A DNA stretch of 64,000 nt, from the NCBI GenBank assembly GCA_028023455.1, contig JAQFVV010012509.1:1176001-1240000 (forward strand), given 5' to 3'. The stretch is from Epiperipatus broadwayi (lineage: Eukaryota > Onychophora > Udeonychophora > Euonychophora > Peripatidae). How positions within the stretch are numbered: position 1 is the first letter of the stretch; each line of letters begins with the position of its first letter. Both the position numbers and the translations under genes were made by a program. Positions 11,760 through 23,822 of this stretch are shown here, one piece after another. The notes beneath the pieces are model-generated. The model saw only the letters and a program-made list of their open reading frames with translations. It was not told the DNA's origin and ran no database searches.

Positions 11760-12464
11760 TACTCCATTAAAATTTAACTATTAATCATACGTCTGCCGTT
11801 ATAATGTCTATTTGTTCGACACACAGTAGTATTATTATCTCACCTTGATAAATGAAATATTAGATGTATAAATATTAATGTCATAAAATTACATTAGTCT
11901 TAATAGTTGGCTAACCCTAAAACAAATTAGGAAGAGTCATTTGTACCTCTCTGACAACCGTTCCTAGAAGAGTTTACTAGTGTAGCATCAGGTGTGTTGT
12001 CATATAGTGAGTATTGTGGAACCGAATAATCGGATTCAAACCCAGTATTTCTGGTGGCTTACCTTACCTGCTCATGTCTAGTGTTTGAATTCTGCAGCAT
12101 GTTAGCGAGGCAGACAAATCTGACTGTTACAGTACTATATAAATATTCTTATTGTATTATTAAAATATTTTCTTACGGTAGTATAATGTATGCTTAATTA
12201 ACTGTACATATTAAGGAAGATCGTTTAGTAATACTCAATCTTTCTTAAATCAGCTAGACTTATTATTTAAGAATCAGACGGGGCTAAATTGAGTAAAATA
12301 TTTCAATGATTAAAATATTTGATGTTATCTAAAGAAAACTCGAGTAATTAAATAAAAGCAAGATATTTAAATTCCTCCTTATTGATTCTAATGTTTTTTT
12401 TATTATTTGCTAGTTAAACTTATCTATTCAGAATCTATTATTTCAAATACATAATCCGAGCAAT
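11760..12464. other. Non-coding spacer
   Basis: AT-rich sequence between the MITE and the hammerhead element. No ORF, repeat terminus or RNA gene is recognised. Confidence 0.4.
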
Positions 12465-12610
12465 TATAATGGCTTATATTTGAAATACAGGCATTCTTCA
12501 TATACCTGGAGCCTAATTGTAAATATAGGGGATTCGAACTCAGACTTTCAAGCACGCTTCAACAATCCACACTACTGATACACATGACCGCACACAAGTA
12601 GTAAAGCCAA

Positions 12611-12655
12611 ATAATCACCAATATATGTATTTCGTGCTGAACAAGCGCACTAATT
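12611..12655 (-). ncRNA. Hammerhead ribozyme remnant of HR1 (antisense copy)
   Basis: On the minus strand the 3' half of the ribozyme is preserved: stem II strand TCAGCAC, box GAAA, then the stem III/cleavage region and the stem I strand ATTGGTGATTATTT. The 5' half is altered: CUGAUGA is replaced by an ATTAGTGCGC-type sequence. It cannot fold the full core. Confidence 0.5.
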
Positions 12656-12674
12656 ATATATATGTGTGGGAGAT

Positions 12675-12735
12675 GATAATCTGGACCAACTGTGAGTGCT
12701 GGTTCAGCACGAAATATGTATATTGGTGATTATTT
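12675..12735 (+). ncRNA. Hammerhead ribozyme 1 of HR1 (one-base core deletion)
   Basis: Stem I pairs ACCAA with TTGGT and, beyond a 3-nt bulge (TGG), ATAATC with GATTAT. Core box 1 reads CTGTGA, that is CUGAUGA with one A missing (12690-12695). Stem II GTGCT/AGCAC is perfect with loop GGTTC. Box 2 GAAA is intact (12711-12714). Stem III is three pairs with a 2-nt loop, giving an ATA cleavage triplet before 12723. A bulged stem I opposite a stem II loop is the usual type I tertiary-contact arrangement. The deletion probably kills this copy. Confidence 0.7.
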
Positions 12736-13129
12736 ATCTTTTCTACATGCGTGTGGTCATGTGTATCAGTAGTATGAGATATTGTGGATAATTGAAGGGT
12801 GCTTGAAAGTCTGAGTTCAAATCTCTATTTACAATTAGGCTCCTGGTATATGAAGAGTGCCTGTATTTCAAATATTTACATATTAAGCCTGCAGCCTGAC
12901 CATCCCTCTTCTATATATTTAAATGGACAAGACCCTATACATGAGGGGTCAGGTCCACATGGGCATGGCAGTAATATTGATATCAGCATGGTATTTGAGC
13001 TTTTCATCATCAGATTTCAATGTTATGGATGGTTGAAGAGTTGGAGTAGATTGAAGCCTATCCATTAAAGTATAAGGGTTTGCTATCTTAATATAAACTG
13101 AGCACTGATTATATATATGTGTGGAAGAT

Positions 13130-13190
13130 GATAATCTGGACCAACTGATGAGTGCTGGTTCAACACAAAATACGTATATTAGTGGTTATT
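13130..13190 (+). ncRNA. Hammerhead ribozyme 2 of HR1 (intact box 1, mutated box 2)
   Basis: Box 1 CTGATGA (13145-13151) is intact. Stem I repeats the plan of copy 1. Stem II GTGCT/AACAC has one C-A mismatch. Box 2 is AAAA instead of GAAA (13167-13170), a change at G12 expected to abolish cleavage. Copies 1 and 2 have complementary defects, so the ancestral ribozyme had every consensus position. Confidence 0.7.
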
Positions 13191-13303
13191 TATCTTTTCT
13201 AAATGTGTGTGGTCATGTGTATCAGTAGTATGAGATAGTGTGGATAATTGAAGGTTGCTTGAAAGTCTGAATTCAAATCCCCTATATTTATAATGGTTTA
13301 TAT

Positions 13304-15489
13304 AAATCTTTCAAATTTAAAAATTAAGATCGAGTGTCAAGATGTTTAAAACAAACTTTATTTTCTTTTAAAAGAGACAAGTATATATGTGTGTTGTGTA
13401 CAGATGATTTATAAACAACCTCCAGTTTTAAAATAAAATTTAATGTTCAATGTTGAAACTTTGTTTGTTTTCTTTTGACAAATATATATTATACTGTATG
13501 ATTCGATAGTTTATCTCTAAAACTTTTAATTCACTTTAATATATTATCAATGTAGGATGCTGTATCAATAATTCCTTATATATGTAAGATCTATGGAGCG
13601 GATCTCTAATTAGGCAAAGAGTAATCGCTTTATAAATTTTTTTAATATTTTAATAACTGCATAGGCCATGATTTAGTCTATATAATAGAAGTCTACATTT
13701 TATAAACTTATGACATGACCCTTTAGGTTTTATTTTATATAGATTTAAGTCCAAATATTTATTATTATATATAAATATAGCATTAGTGCGTTGTCTAATT
13801 TCATGTTTATTTCATTGCGTTCTTCGGCAGGCATATATCTCTGCTTTGGAAAATTTAATTTGACAAGCTCATTCTAAATAAGTTGCATGTAAATGTGGGA
13901 ACATTCCTTTCATTTTTCAGACCCAGAGGATCTTCTTATTTCTTGTTACCAGTGCAGGGATCGATCGTTCCAGCCTGTTAATGAGTTATTAAGGGTTATA
14001 TGAAGACATTCGTTCCTTCATTCCATGACTCATTTAACTTCGCAAAAGCGAATATATTCCCATCGTTGCCTTACTATAAGATTTGGATATGACATCATGG
14101 AGGGATCATATTCCAGTCTACCCCTTATTTAATTGCTTATTAATTTATCAACTCAGTACTGCCTCTCTTGTGTATGTTAAAACTTGATATTTCAGCATTT
14201 ATGGGTCATGATCATGAGAGCAATGTGATCATCTATTTTAACCATATTTTATTGAGTTAATTGAACTTATCCTACTTCATTTATTATCATTTACCTGCTT
14301 GAGGGATATTTGCCCCAAAGATCAAATGTGTTTATCACTTTAACATGTACTCACTAATTAATGTAATTTCCACTATCTTATAAGTCTTTTGTTTATTTGT
14401 CTGTAATATTAATACTAATAAAGTGTTGTATCTTATATATATATACACACACATTGCATTGGGTGCCTTGTTTGTCAAAGGGAGGTCATATATTTGCAAT
14501 CTAATTCTAAAAGCATCTACCTCTACCAGATCACCGAGCCTAATTAAAATAAAGTAGTATATGGATTGGAATGAGTTGAGGTGGTTTGAAGTCACCTTAG
14601 TAGTGATTTTGCTATTGTTGGCTCATTCAGACCGTTACAATAGATAGATATTATAGTTATTCCCAAATGAAAGTATGAAGAATTTTCTTCAATTAATACA
14701 TACTGCAACTGAATTATATTTATCCAATGAGCATGTGTAGAAAACTACCCACACCCAAGACTATGACTGTAGAGATTTTTACAGAAATCACTCTTTTTTT
14801 TTACTAGTTATTCTTTTCTTATTTGTTATTGATATTCAATATATTTATTTTGTTACAATAAACTTGTACTTAGATTACATGGCAGTATATAATTTTTAAA
14901 TAAAATTATATCACAGATATAAATATACGCATATTATATATACATGTTGAAAATATTTGTACTATATGTGACTCTTAAAAATAGATATTTTAAATGATTC
15001 CTTAAACTTATTAATTTCAACATCCGTATCTAAACTTTGGAAATGAATGTTAAATCAATATAAACAGACTGTTACAATATACCAAATATAAAAAATAAGT
15101 TAACCGAAAGTCCACAAGTAAGTGGTTTCATGTACTTTACAATAAGCATTTTGATTTTTTTTTTTTTAGAAAATTGATTTTTTAATTAACATTAAATTAT
15201 ATAATAATTATAAAATATTTTCCATTTATGATATTAAGCCTTGATTGAATAAATAGAAACAATTCCATCAGTAAGCATATTTTTAAAAAATCTTTTATTA
15301 AATATATATCCTAGTTGGAAGGACAATGGGTTCCCCCAAATGCATCATAAATCAGAAATGTTGCACAAAAAATAAACAATTATAATAAATTCCTACGGGA
15401 AAAAAATTAATTTGTTGATTTAAATTCAAAACATATAAAAATTCACTTAAAGAAAATAAAAAACTTAAATTGAATGAAGTGTTAATTAA
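13304..15489. other. AT-rich non-coding stretch
   Basis: No gene seen. The ORF at 14335-14595 (minus) spans a TATATACACACACA microsatellite and lacks any domain signal. Block 13920-14110 is less AT-rich but unidentified. Confidence 0.4.
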
Positions 15490-17640
15490 TGAATAAACAT
15501 TTTAGTAAGCATATTACTACAAAAAGTTATTAACCTAGGGATAAATATAATGAATAAAAACATTTCAATAGCCATAATTTTTTAAAAATAATAATAATAA
15601 TAATGATAATTTTTTGACCATCCGCCATTTTGCTTCTTAAAAATAGTGAGAGAATATTTCTTGAATCATGATTTGTTAAATTAAAAAATCATGAACAAAA
15701 AAAAACAAACTAATCTCAACATATATTTTAAAATTTAATAAGACTAATTAACATAATATATATTTTAAAATTTATTTTTGATGCACTTTATGTTCTATTA
15801 TCAAAATATTTTTTGTAATATCTAAACAATAAAACTGTGAATATTTTTTGCAGTTATTAAAACACTTTGCAACTTTATTTATTTTACATAAATGCAGTGA
15901 AATTAAAAAAAAAATTTGATAAGCAAAATGTAATGTACAATTGACTGCTAAAATTTTAATAATGTAAATGATTAACTCTCTTTTTTTTTTTTTTTACGAA
16001 TAATGTAAAAGTATACTTTTTTATATTTATGAGAAAAACCATCATTATCTTGAAAAATTAAAATAAATCAAGAGATTATTGATTTAAAATTGAGGAAATA
16101 AATGCTATTTTAAATTTGTTTGATTATAAAAAGCTGATTATTAGTTACATAACACACAAGATCATTTTTTACTTTTTTACCTAAAAATAATTTATAAATA
16201 GGATGACCATATTTTACAATAACAATTAATCTTATGTAATCAATGTGTGTTTAAATAAATTTATAATAACAATTAATATATTTTTTGCCTCAAGTGAATA
16301 ATATTCATAACAAATTTAATCATAAAATTGATTGAGTGAATATATTTTATCTAATGTACACATTTTAAAATTAATATTAATAGACTTTGTTGTCTTGTAT
16401 GTTTAGAATATATTTTTGATTTACTGTATTGAATGAAATTGGCATTTTTTTTTTGCTTTTATGGTCATTAACATTTTGACTGACAATTTTTTTATTGGCC
16501 GAGTGAATTAAAGTTTTAAACTTTAGATTGGGCAATTATAGAATCAGCAGTAAAAATATATTCGTCTTTTAATATTACATTTGTTTTAGTTTCGTTTGTA
16601 AAAAACAAATTAATAATTTGTCAGATTATGAAAGTTTTTCCAAAAATAAATTTCTATTTATAATTATAAAAACATTCTACCACTGAGAACCTAAAAAGAA
16701 TGTTCGTAACCTATTAGAAAATGCTGTGTATGTCATTGATTTTTTTCTCAATTTATGTTTGTGTAAAAGTAAAGAATTTTTACTAAAATCTTAACTATTT
16801 TTTTAAAATAATTATATTTTCAGCATATTTTACCAAAATAATTTATAATATGTAAAATAATACTCTAAAATATACATTTTCGTTTTGAAAATCAAAACAA
16901 ACAACTTAAACCTGCCAAAATTGTTGGCAAGCACTTCCTTTTGTTAAAGATGAGAAACAACCAATCAGCACCTTGGAAAATCTGCCTTCTCCCATTGTTA
17001 AAACTTTAAATTTAAATATTATTGAGTTTTTACTTGTAAAATAATTCTAGAGAGGGCAGCATCTTATGGTACGTTTTAAGCTTTAAAATGACCATAAATT
17101 TGCTATGATAACACAAAAATTGATAGTTTTAGAGTGAATTGAAGCCGTGAACGAAAATTTTCGGTTGATGCAATTGGATGGTTAACAAGAAAAAGCTTCT
17201 TTACTGTGAATATGTCATAAATGAAAGACAATTGGCTTGCAAGGATACTGGATAAAAATTTAAATAAAATACATTAAATGTATTTTAATGCTATGACAAA
17301 ACACAATATTATGTACTGTACAATAAATAAATCCTATACTATACTGTATATTTTTAGCAACAATGTCACTATTTTATTTTCAGCTGATGTAGCTTTAATG
17401 AAGTCATATCATATAATGTCATCAATGTTATAAAATGGTTACTATTATGAAAAAAATGAAGGTTGTTTTAAGACAAGTTTTGAAATTTTTTTAAAGATCC
17501 TTATAGTGAATAATCGATTGTAAATCAAAATAGTGGGTAGAAATTGATGATGATTGCCATGGCAAATCTTCACATAAAGATCTACCATTAACCAGATTAA
17601 AAATGTAAATATATATTTGTATTAATCTAAAGTTTGTTTC
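15490..17640 (+). repeat. Copy A of a 1.6-2.1-kb dispersed non-coding repeat
   Basis: This stretch is similar, in the same orientation, to 25960-27600. Matching landmarks in the same order include: the ATTTCAATAGCC/ATTTCAATTGCA region near the start, ATTCTATTATCA, GTATTGAATGAAAT, GTCATCA...AAAATG, and a final block with GTGAATAATCG...ATTGATGATGATTGCC...CATAAAGATCTACCAT. Many indels separate the copies and there is no ORF in either. It could be an old non-autonomous element or a segmental duplication inside the NLE1 locus. Ends were not defined. Confidence 0.5.
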
Positions 17641-18517
17641 CATTTTTTTTAGAAAAAAAAAAATAATTAAAATTTTAAAGAAGTAATACTACTTTTATTT
17701 CACAAGATAACATCAAAGATCATGATTGTTGGAGTTGTTTTGGAAAGACAGCATAGATAAATGTCAGATAAAACTTATGAACAAAAATGCTTATCAATAT
17801 TAGACAATAAAAAAAAATTCATTTACAATAAAGATGCCTAGCTATGAACATGCTGAGCAAGGCATATTGGTTTATTATGATTACAACATAAAAAAAAAAG
17901 ACATCACCATTCATATATAACACTTAATGAAAAAAAAATTGTGTAATTTAAAATAAATAAAATGTAAATAATGTTTTCTAAAAAAACATTTTTTTTTTCT
18001 ATTTTGGTGCCAATATATGTGCTACAAAAAATTTTTTGTCCTTAAACATAATATTTCATGTAAAATTGGCCAAGACTCTTTACTAATAAATGCTTTATAT
18101 AATTTGCTCCAAACTTTATGTCATTTTCTCTATAGTATATATATGGGGTAGCCCAACTTTTAGGTGTTGGGGGCGCCTTTTTTGGTAAAAGTGTATCTGA
18201 GAGTGACTATGTTTTTTTCAGAACTCCGAACCAGAAGCCAGAAAAATTTGGCGCATCTATTGGCCATTTTTGGTTGTATTTTCGCTATTTTACAGTTATT
18301 TTATTGTAAATTCATAGCTTTATCGGTATATAAATTTTAATTCCCAAAAAATCTACTATTGGCAGTATTTTCACAAAAAAATCAATTTCTCATTGTGGTC
18401 TATTATATATAGTCCTGCCTCTTTTCCTTTATAAAGTGCCGCAAAGAATTGACTGTCAATTTTGGCTATTGTTCTCCAGCGTTTCTAACTGTCAAAGTCA
18501 GAAATCAAATCAAAATG

Positions 18518-18890
18518 TTTTATGCTTTCGTAATAGATTTTAAATGTAAATAAATATATTTCTCATAATTTTTTACATTCATAATTAAGTTTTTATATTC
18601 ATTTACCTAAATATAAACTTTGACTCGAAAATTTTTAAATTTTACAAGAATAATCAAGGAAAAGTGAATAGCACTGGATAGCTATACAAGGTAAGTGAAT
18701 AATGTTGCTTTCGTAATATATTTTCAATGTAAATAAATATATATTTCTCATAATTTTTTACATTCATAATTAAGTTTTTATATTAATTTATTTAAATATA
18801 TATTTTGATTCGAAAATTTTTAAATTTTACAAGAAAAATAATCAAGGGAAAATGAATAGTGCTTGACCACTATTGAAGACAAGGAATAAT
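18518..18890 (+). repeat. Tandem duplication, two units of about 183 bp
   Basis: GCTTTCGTAATA recurs at 18524 and 18707, and about 180 bp downstream of each matches closely (AATGTAAATAAATAT, TCATAATTTTTTACATTC, CGAAAATTTTTAAATTTTACAAG). The second unit has small insertions. Non-coding. Confidence 0.75.
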
Positions 18891-20126
18891 GTTGACTGCT
18901 ATTTGCATATTAATGACATTCGGTGATAGCTAGCAAAACACAACTATTTTTCATAAATGTGTATGGATTTTATGATTACTTTTTACACTATATTGACTAA
19001 TAATGTGGCTAGATTTAGATTTTTATTTAAAATATTTAATTTTAGGCAACGGAAGTGAATAATCAATTATCGTAATTTAGAAGTCACAAGAAATCATTGG
19101 CATTTTCACGTAATGATTGGTTGAAATATAATTCCCTTGTTTTACTGTAGGCTATCTTTCATATATTTTTCTTCAGTTATTAACATTATTTTAAAATTTT
19201 CATTACACTTAACCAATTTGAATGTAAAATAATTCAGTTTTTAGAAGCTAAATTAAAATAATTCTGATTATTGTACATTAATATCTGTATTTAACAAATC
19301 AAATCACTCAAACTTTTACTCAATCTGGCATTAATCAGACAAAAGATTAAATTACCACAGCTCCCTCTAGTATTATAATTTGTCCATATCGCTTTATAAA
19401 ATATTTATTAAATTACAATTTTAAATTATCTATAAATAATTATTTTCTAAGGCTGGTTCTGAATTTTAAAAAAATTCAAGAAAAAAAAAAAAAAAATTGT
19501 TTTAGAATAATATTAAAATAAATTAGATGCAAATTTTACAAAAAAAAAAAAAAGAAATGCGGTCGACGTCTTGGACTCCTGATATATATATTAAGACATT
19601 AAATTTTCAAATTAGCTTATTAAAAATTTTTCTTGTCAAAACAAAATCTGAATGTCAGTTCATCCATATCTGAGTTCAACAGTTTTTAGTTATTAGGTTC
19701 ACAAATGGACTAATAGAAAAAACAAGCATCATATGTCAATAATTTTCAGGTATACATTTTATTGATGATAAACTTCATTACTCATTACATGAGGTATAAT
19801 AAGGGTCTATCTACTGCTAATGTTACGCTTACTTTACTAATAGAATGTTTAAAATTTTCAAGCCAATAATTCAAATAGCTTTTAAAAAAGATAAAAAATG
19901 ACAGAAAATATATATATAGAAATGTACTGCAGAATTTAGATTACTTTACATCTGGGATAATTTTTATCTAATATATAAATAATCAGGTAGGTAAATAGAT
20001 AGTTGGTTAAATGGATGATCAGGCAAGCAAGAAAGCAGTTAATTAGAGAGAAAGATAAAAAGAAAAAAAACAATACATAAAACAACCATTTCCTTCATGG
20101 CCTCCCATATATTGTTTTCAACTGAA
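18891..20126. other. AT-rich non-coding stretch
   Basis: Poly-A tracts near 19480 and 19540 and simple repeats. No gene or element terminus recognised. Confidence 0.4.
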
Positions 20127-20139
20127 ATAATTCAAAATA

Positions 20140-20720
20140 ATAATTAATAAAGCAAGTCATATATAACATGACATTACTTTTATGAGCTTGTAATTACAAA
20201 AATGCACATAGAGAGCGTACCAATAGCTCTAACAAGCTCGTAAATTAACAAGTGCGGTTATGAGAAATATTTAAAATCTCTATCCAGAACACTCTCTATG
20301 TGCATTTTTGTAATTACAAGCTCATAAAAGTAATGTCATGTTATATATGACTTGCTTTATTAATTATTATAATTTTACCTTTAAGGCTTTGGCTATGCTG
20401 AGCCTATTAGAATATGGTAGATCTGAATATACTTCAGTCCCATATAGCTATTTAAGTTAGATAGCTGGATTTAAAGACATTTTCATGTCCGAAAAATTCA
20501 GAGTTTCTTCTTAAATATACGTTTGAAATAAGTGCTGGTTTTTTGAGTTGATATTTTAGGTCTAGTGTCCGAATATTCTAGCTCTCCACTGACGTGGGCC
20601 ATAAGCCCGAAACCATGGTCTGGAGATAAGAGTGTTCTGGATAGAGATTTTAAATATTTCTCATAACCGCACTTGTTAATTTACGAGCTTGTTAGAGCTA
20701 TTGGTACGCTCTCTATGTGC
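20140..20720 (+). mobile_element. Hammerhead retroelement HR2, nested palindromes
   Basis: The 581-bp element lies in a perfect 13-bp target duplication, ATAATTCAAAATA at 20127-20139 and 20721-20733. It has two nested inverted repeats. Arms 20138-20214 and 20292-20368 are perfect reverse complements (77 bp). The piece between and beside them (20206-20296) is the exact reverse complement of 20629-20722, the sense 3' end. The sense part contains an interior with CTTCAGTCCCATATAGC, the ribozyme (20583-20626) and the end. No ORF. Perfect arms point to a recent insertion. Such inversions could come from template switching during cDNA synthesis; that is inference. Confidence 0.8.
20583..20626 (+). 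ncRNA. Hammerhead ribozyme of HR2 (A9 to U core)
   Basis: Stem I TCTCCA/TGGAGA has six perfect pairs. Box 1 is CTGACGT (20589-20595); every conserved position fits CUGANGA except A9, which is T. Stem II GGGC/GCCC is perfect with loop CATAA. Box 2 GAAA is intact (20609-20612). Stem III is ACC/GGT with a 2-nt loop, leading to the GTC triplet (20618-20620). The fold is otherwise complete. The same CTGACGT core occurs in HR5 (25618-25624), so it may be a subfamily character rather than decay. Confidence 0.75.
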
Positions 20721-20733
20721 ATAATTCAAAATA

Positions 20734-21898
20734 TATATTATAGTTTTATGTTGGAGTATTTTCATTACTTACAAATTTCTTTTTTCTAAATACATTCAAC
20801 TGCTACTAATAACAAAGAGGCTAATATGAAAGACATTTTGAATAATATTATTTTCTGCTCTATTTTAGGAATTGCTAATACACCCAATGGCAGTTAGCAT
20901 AAGAACTGAATCAGTGACCTTTAGATTCATGAATACTGAATTTAAGATGATGTTCTAATCAACTACAGTTCTGACGACAAATGCAAATCTGTAGAAATTT
21001 TAATACTTATCTCTAAAGATCTTCATGATAAGAAAAGATTAATGAAAGGTTTACAAACATTATGGGTTTTTTTGATGAGGTGGGTAGTGTCATCAATATG
21101 GGTCCCTCCACATTCACATGGTATTTCATAGAAAAAGTTATGATTTTCCAACATTTTAAATTTAGGTTTTGTAAAAAAAATAGGTTTCCATACATTGTAT
21201 TATGGATTTGAAAAGCTGTTTTGTTATTATAGACCATTACAATCTTTTTTTAGTTTGTTTATATTCTCTGGTATGTATGAATATACTACATTTTACTTAT
21301 CATTGTTTTTCTTTTGATGTTTCTTTTTGTTGCCTATTTTAATAATGACAAATGAATAACTATTCACCATAAAAGTTTGATTGTGTCAGACTTTTTTTTT
21401 CACCAAGTCATTGGTTTCTGAACAAATTTATTTTGTTCCATTTCTTAGTGATAATTCCACTTTTTGCATTTCTACATGAATTGATATATGAGGTAAGAAT
21501 TTTCCTGTGTTTTTTGTGGGATTTCTGTCAATAGTGGTTTTGACATCATCATAAAAGTCTTGTGAAAAATAACCTTTAAGAATGTCAATTTTTGTTCTTG
21601 TTATAATTCAACTGCCCAGAATATTAGAAATAGTTCTTTATTTCAGCACATGGACAAAAAAAAATCATCAATATAGCAAAGCCAGACTTTAGATAGCAAT
21701 GGAATAATATTTACAACTCATTTCAATAAATAAAAGGAAAAAAGTAGATGAGTCTAAAGCAATAGTTCGTGTATATATCAATGAATAATAATCAGAAAAT
21801 AATAATAAATTCTTTACAACAGCTATATAATCAATAATAATTTTATACATTAAAAGGCCTTTTTCAGCATCTGCTTTGGTGCCCTTTTCAAATGTTAC
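20734..21898. other. NLE1 downstream intron, no other feature
   Basis: AT-rich sequence downstream of the last visible NLE1 exon (minus strand). The ORF at 21013-21237 (minus) has no recognisable domain. I saw no splice-flanked frame continuing the WD40 series. Confidence 0.4.
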
Positions 21899-21911
21899 TA
21901 ATCTATTTAAT

Positions 21912-22381
21912 ATATAAGGAATTCAAACTCAAACTTTCACATGACCCTCAACTCTCCATGCCATCTTATATTGCTGACCCACCTAATCACAAACATGTTG
22001 AAAAGATAAATAATCACCAATAAAACCAGCACTCATCAGTTGGTCCAGATTACCATCTCCACACATATATACAATCAGTTCTCAACTTTATATTAAGATA
22101 GCCAATCTTCATACTTTAATGGACAGGCTTCAAACTACTCCAATCCACAACTCTTCAGCCGTCCATTTCATTGAAAATCTGATGACAGAACATTCAAAGC
22201 TCCCATAAGTGCAAAATATATATATTGGTGATTACGTATCTTTTCAACATGTGTGTGATCAGGTGGGTCAGCAATATGAGGTGGCATGGAGAGTTGAGGA
22301 TTGTGTGAAAGCCTGAGTTCGAGTCCCTTATATATTACATTATATGTGCAGGTGTGTGTAAGCCTGTACAGTGTATTAAGT
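21912..22381 (-). mobile_element. Hammerhead retroelement HR3 (HR1 family)
   Basis: The 470-bp element is flanked by an exact 13-bp duplication, TAATCTATTTAAT (21899-21911 and 22382-22394). An antisense end (21912-22030) pairs with a sense end (about 22215-22330). The interior between them is in antisense orientation and matches the interior of HR1 (TCCATTAAAGTAT, AACTGAGCACTGAT and the CTGATGA box, all reversed). The sense end carries GAGTTCGAGTCCC at 22315-22327, a good tRNA-type B-box. After it comes an additional GTGTGTGTAAGCC segment before the duplication. Confidence 0.7.
22024..22060 (-). ncRNA. Broken hammerhead ribozyme of HR3
   Basis: Minus strand: the stem I strand GGACCAA, an intact CTGATGA (22033-22039) and the stem II 5' strand GTGCT are present. 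A deletion removes the stem II 3' strand, the GAAA box and the cleavage site, joining directly to ATTGGTGATTATTTATC. Not functional, but it confirms the ancestral box 1 of the HR1/HR3 family. Confidence 0.65.
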
Positions 22382-22394
22382 TAATCTATTTAAT

Positions 22395-23271
22395 GTTGAT
22401 GAATTATTTCAGACATAAAACCATCCAATGTCCAATAATGGAATTAAAACAAACAATAATATAAATAATTAAAACAAATCAAAACCCTCATATATAAACT
22501 CAGTAATTACAAAATAATTGACTATATCATACCAACATATGAAATAAATATTACATGCATTTTTTTTATACAATTATATATATCATCTTATATAATTTTT
22601 TATTCATTTTTAATCAACCAATTGTTTAACTAAATTCATAAAATTTGTAAATATTCATACAATTACTCAAATTATTTTTAATATAGTATGTTTCATATAC
22701 TTAGTCTTCTTTTTGGATCTTTGATGTAATTTAAATATTTAATACTTTTTGTAGCATATATTCTATGCCCATAGTTCAAGTAATGAATATATAATGCATA
22801 TTCAGACCTAGAAAAAGTTAAAAGAATTCCTATAGATAAGTATATAAAATTTCTATGTTTATTTAACAAAATAACTGTGTTGGTTAAAACGTCACTAAAA
22901 ATTTAGTATTCAACAATCTAAAAATCATTAGTTTAATTCTTATATTAGCAATCATTTATCAGCATCATCTAAAAAAACAGAATAACACTATTTCAAAGAT
23001 TATTTTCCAACTTAACCTCTGTGTTATTACTATTCACTAAATACATTTTTAAAAGTATAAATTAAAGTTTAAATATTACAAAAACATGTGACAATTTGTC
23101 TAGATAGAAAAACAATCCAAATATAACTCCAAGTCAAATATCATCATCACTACCTTCAGAGATAATCAGGAAGATATATCTGATCTATTTCTGATAGATC
23201 TATATTACAAATATATCTCCCAACTTATATTCTATTTATTCTAAAAAATAATAGTAACAATTACTGCTTAC
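22395..23271. other. NLE1 intron sequence 3' of the exon at 23272-23348
   Basis: AT-rich intron (minus-strand gene), beginning with the donor GTAAGC at 23266-23271. No element or ORF recognised. Confidence 0.6.
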
Positions 23272-23348
23272 CTGGCCGTTTTTGCAAGCAGAGGCTAGCT
23301 TTTGACCATCTGGAGACCATGCAATGCATAAGATCCAATGTGTATGAC
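23272..23348 (-). CDS. NLE1: NLE1 (Notchless homolog 1) exon, second WD40 repeat
   Basis: This 77-nt minus-strand exon is bounded by TTAAG|GT on the acceptor side and CCAG|GTAAGC on the donor side. It encodes (G)HTHWILCIAWSPDGQK followed by LASACKNGQ. That corresponds to the human NLE1 segment with HRHWVLSISWSPDGRKLASGCKNGQ, the start of the second WD40 blade (GH at the head, SPDG in the turn). The first base of the Gly codon comes from the exon at 35913-35992, and the exon ends on a complete codon. NLE1 is a nuclear WD40 protein that docks on the pre-60S ribosomal particle through its N-terminal NLE (MIDAS-binding) domain and is released by the AAA+ ATPase Midasin/Rea1. Later exons must lie at lower coordinates or beyond the window; I found none. 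Confidence 0.92.
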
Positions 23349-23822
23349 CTTAATAATAATAATAAATATTTTTGAGTAATTACAATAACTGATTTCAAAA
23401 AAATTAATGGAACTATTTGATGCTGTTATTAAATGTTAAGATGGGTTTCTTAGGGATCAAATTTTCAGTAATATTTATGAATTTAGGATTCATTCCATGA
23501 AGATGTTAATCCAAATGACATTTCCAACACAGACTGAAACTCTGCGAAAAAAAAAATGCTTCCACAATGAATAATCCCAGAAGAAATTAAATTTTTTTAA
23601 AAGTAAACTGAAACTAAAACATAAAAAAGTAAAAAAATTTCTTCCCAAGATATTTATTTTGCAGCCTAGTGAAAAATGTGATAATATATGAACCTTTAAT
23701 ATAGTACAATAATGTCTCAATAGTAGGATTGTTATAAGTTATAAAGAATAAATCAAATATTCCAGTCATTGTATTTACATTTAAATCTCATTTAATGAAT
23801 GTTTGTAATTAATCACTGGAGT

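Larger units (their letters stand above)
12480..13288 (+). mobile_element. Hammerhead retroelement HR1 (retrozyme-like, two sense ribozymes)
   Basis: The 809-bp element is flanked by a 15-bp target duplication, TATAATGGCTTATAT at 12465-12479 and the same with one change at 13289-13303. Inside are an antisense end (12480-12650), a sense ribozyme plus downstream region (12675 to about 12880), a 230-bp interior, and a second sense ribozyme plus downstream end (13130-13288). The sense ends share the order: ribozyme, GTGGTCATG, and a CTGAGTTCAAATC-like tRNA B-box. Cleavage at both sense ribozymes would give a 456-nt RNA (12723-13178). Direct hammerhead repeats in a short non-coding retroelement with target duplications are the features of retrozymes; the antisense third copy is extra. 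No coding capacity. Confidence 0.75.
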
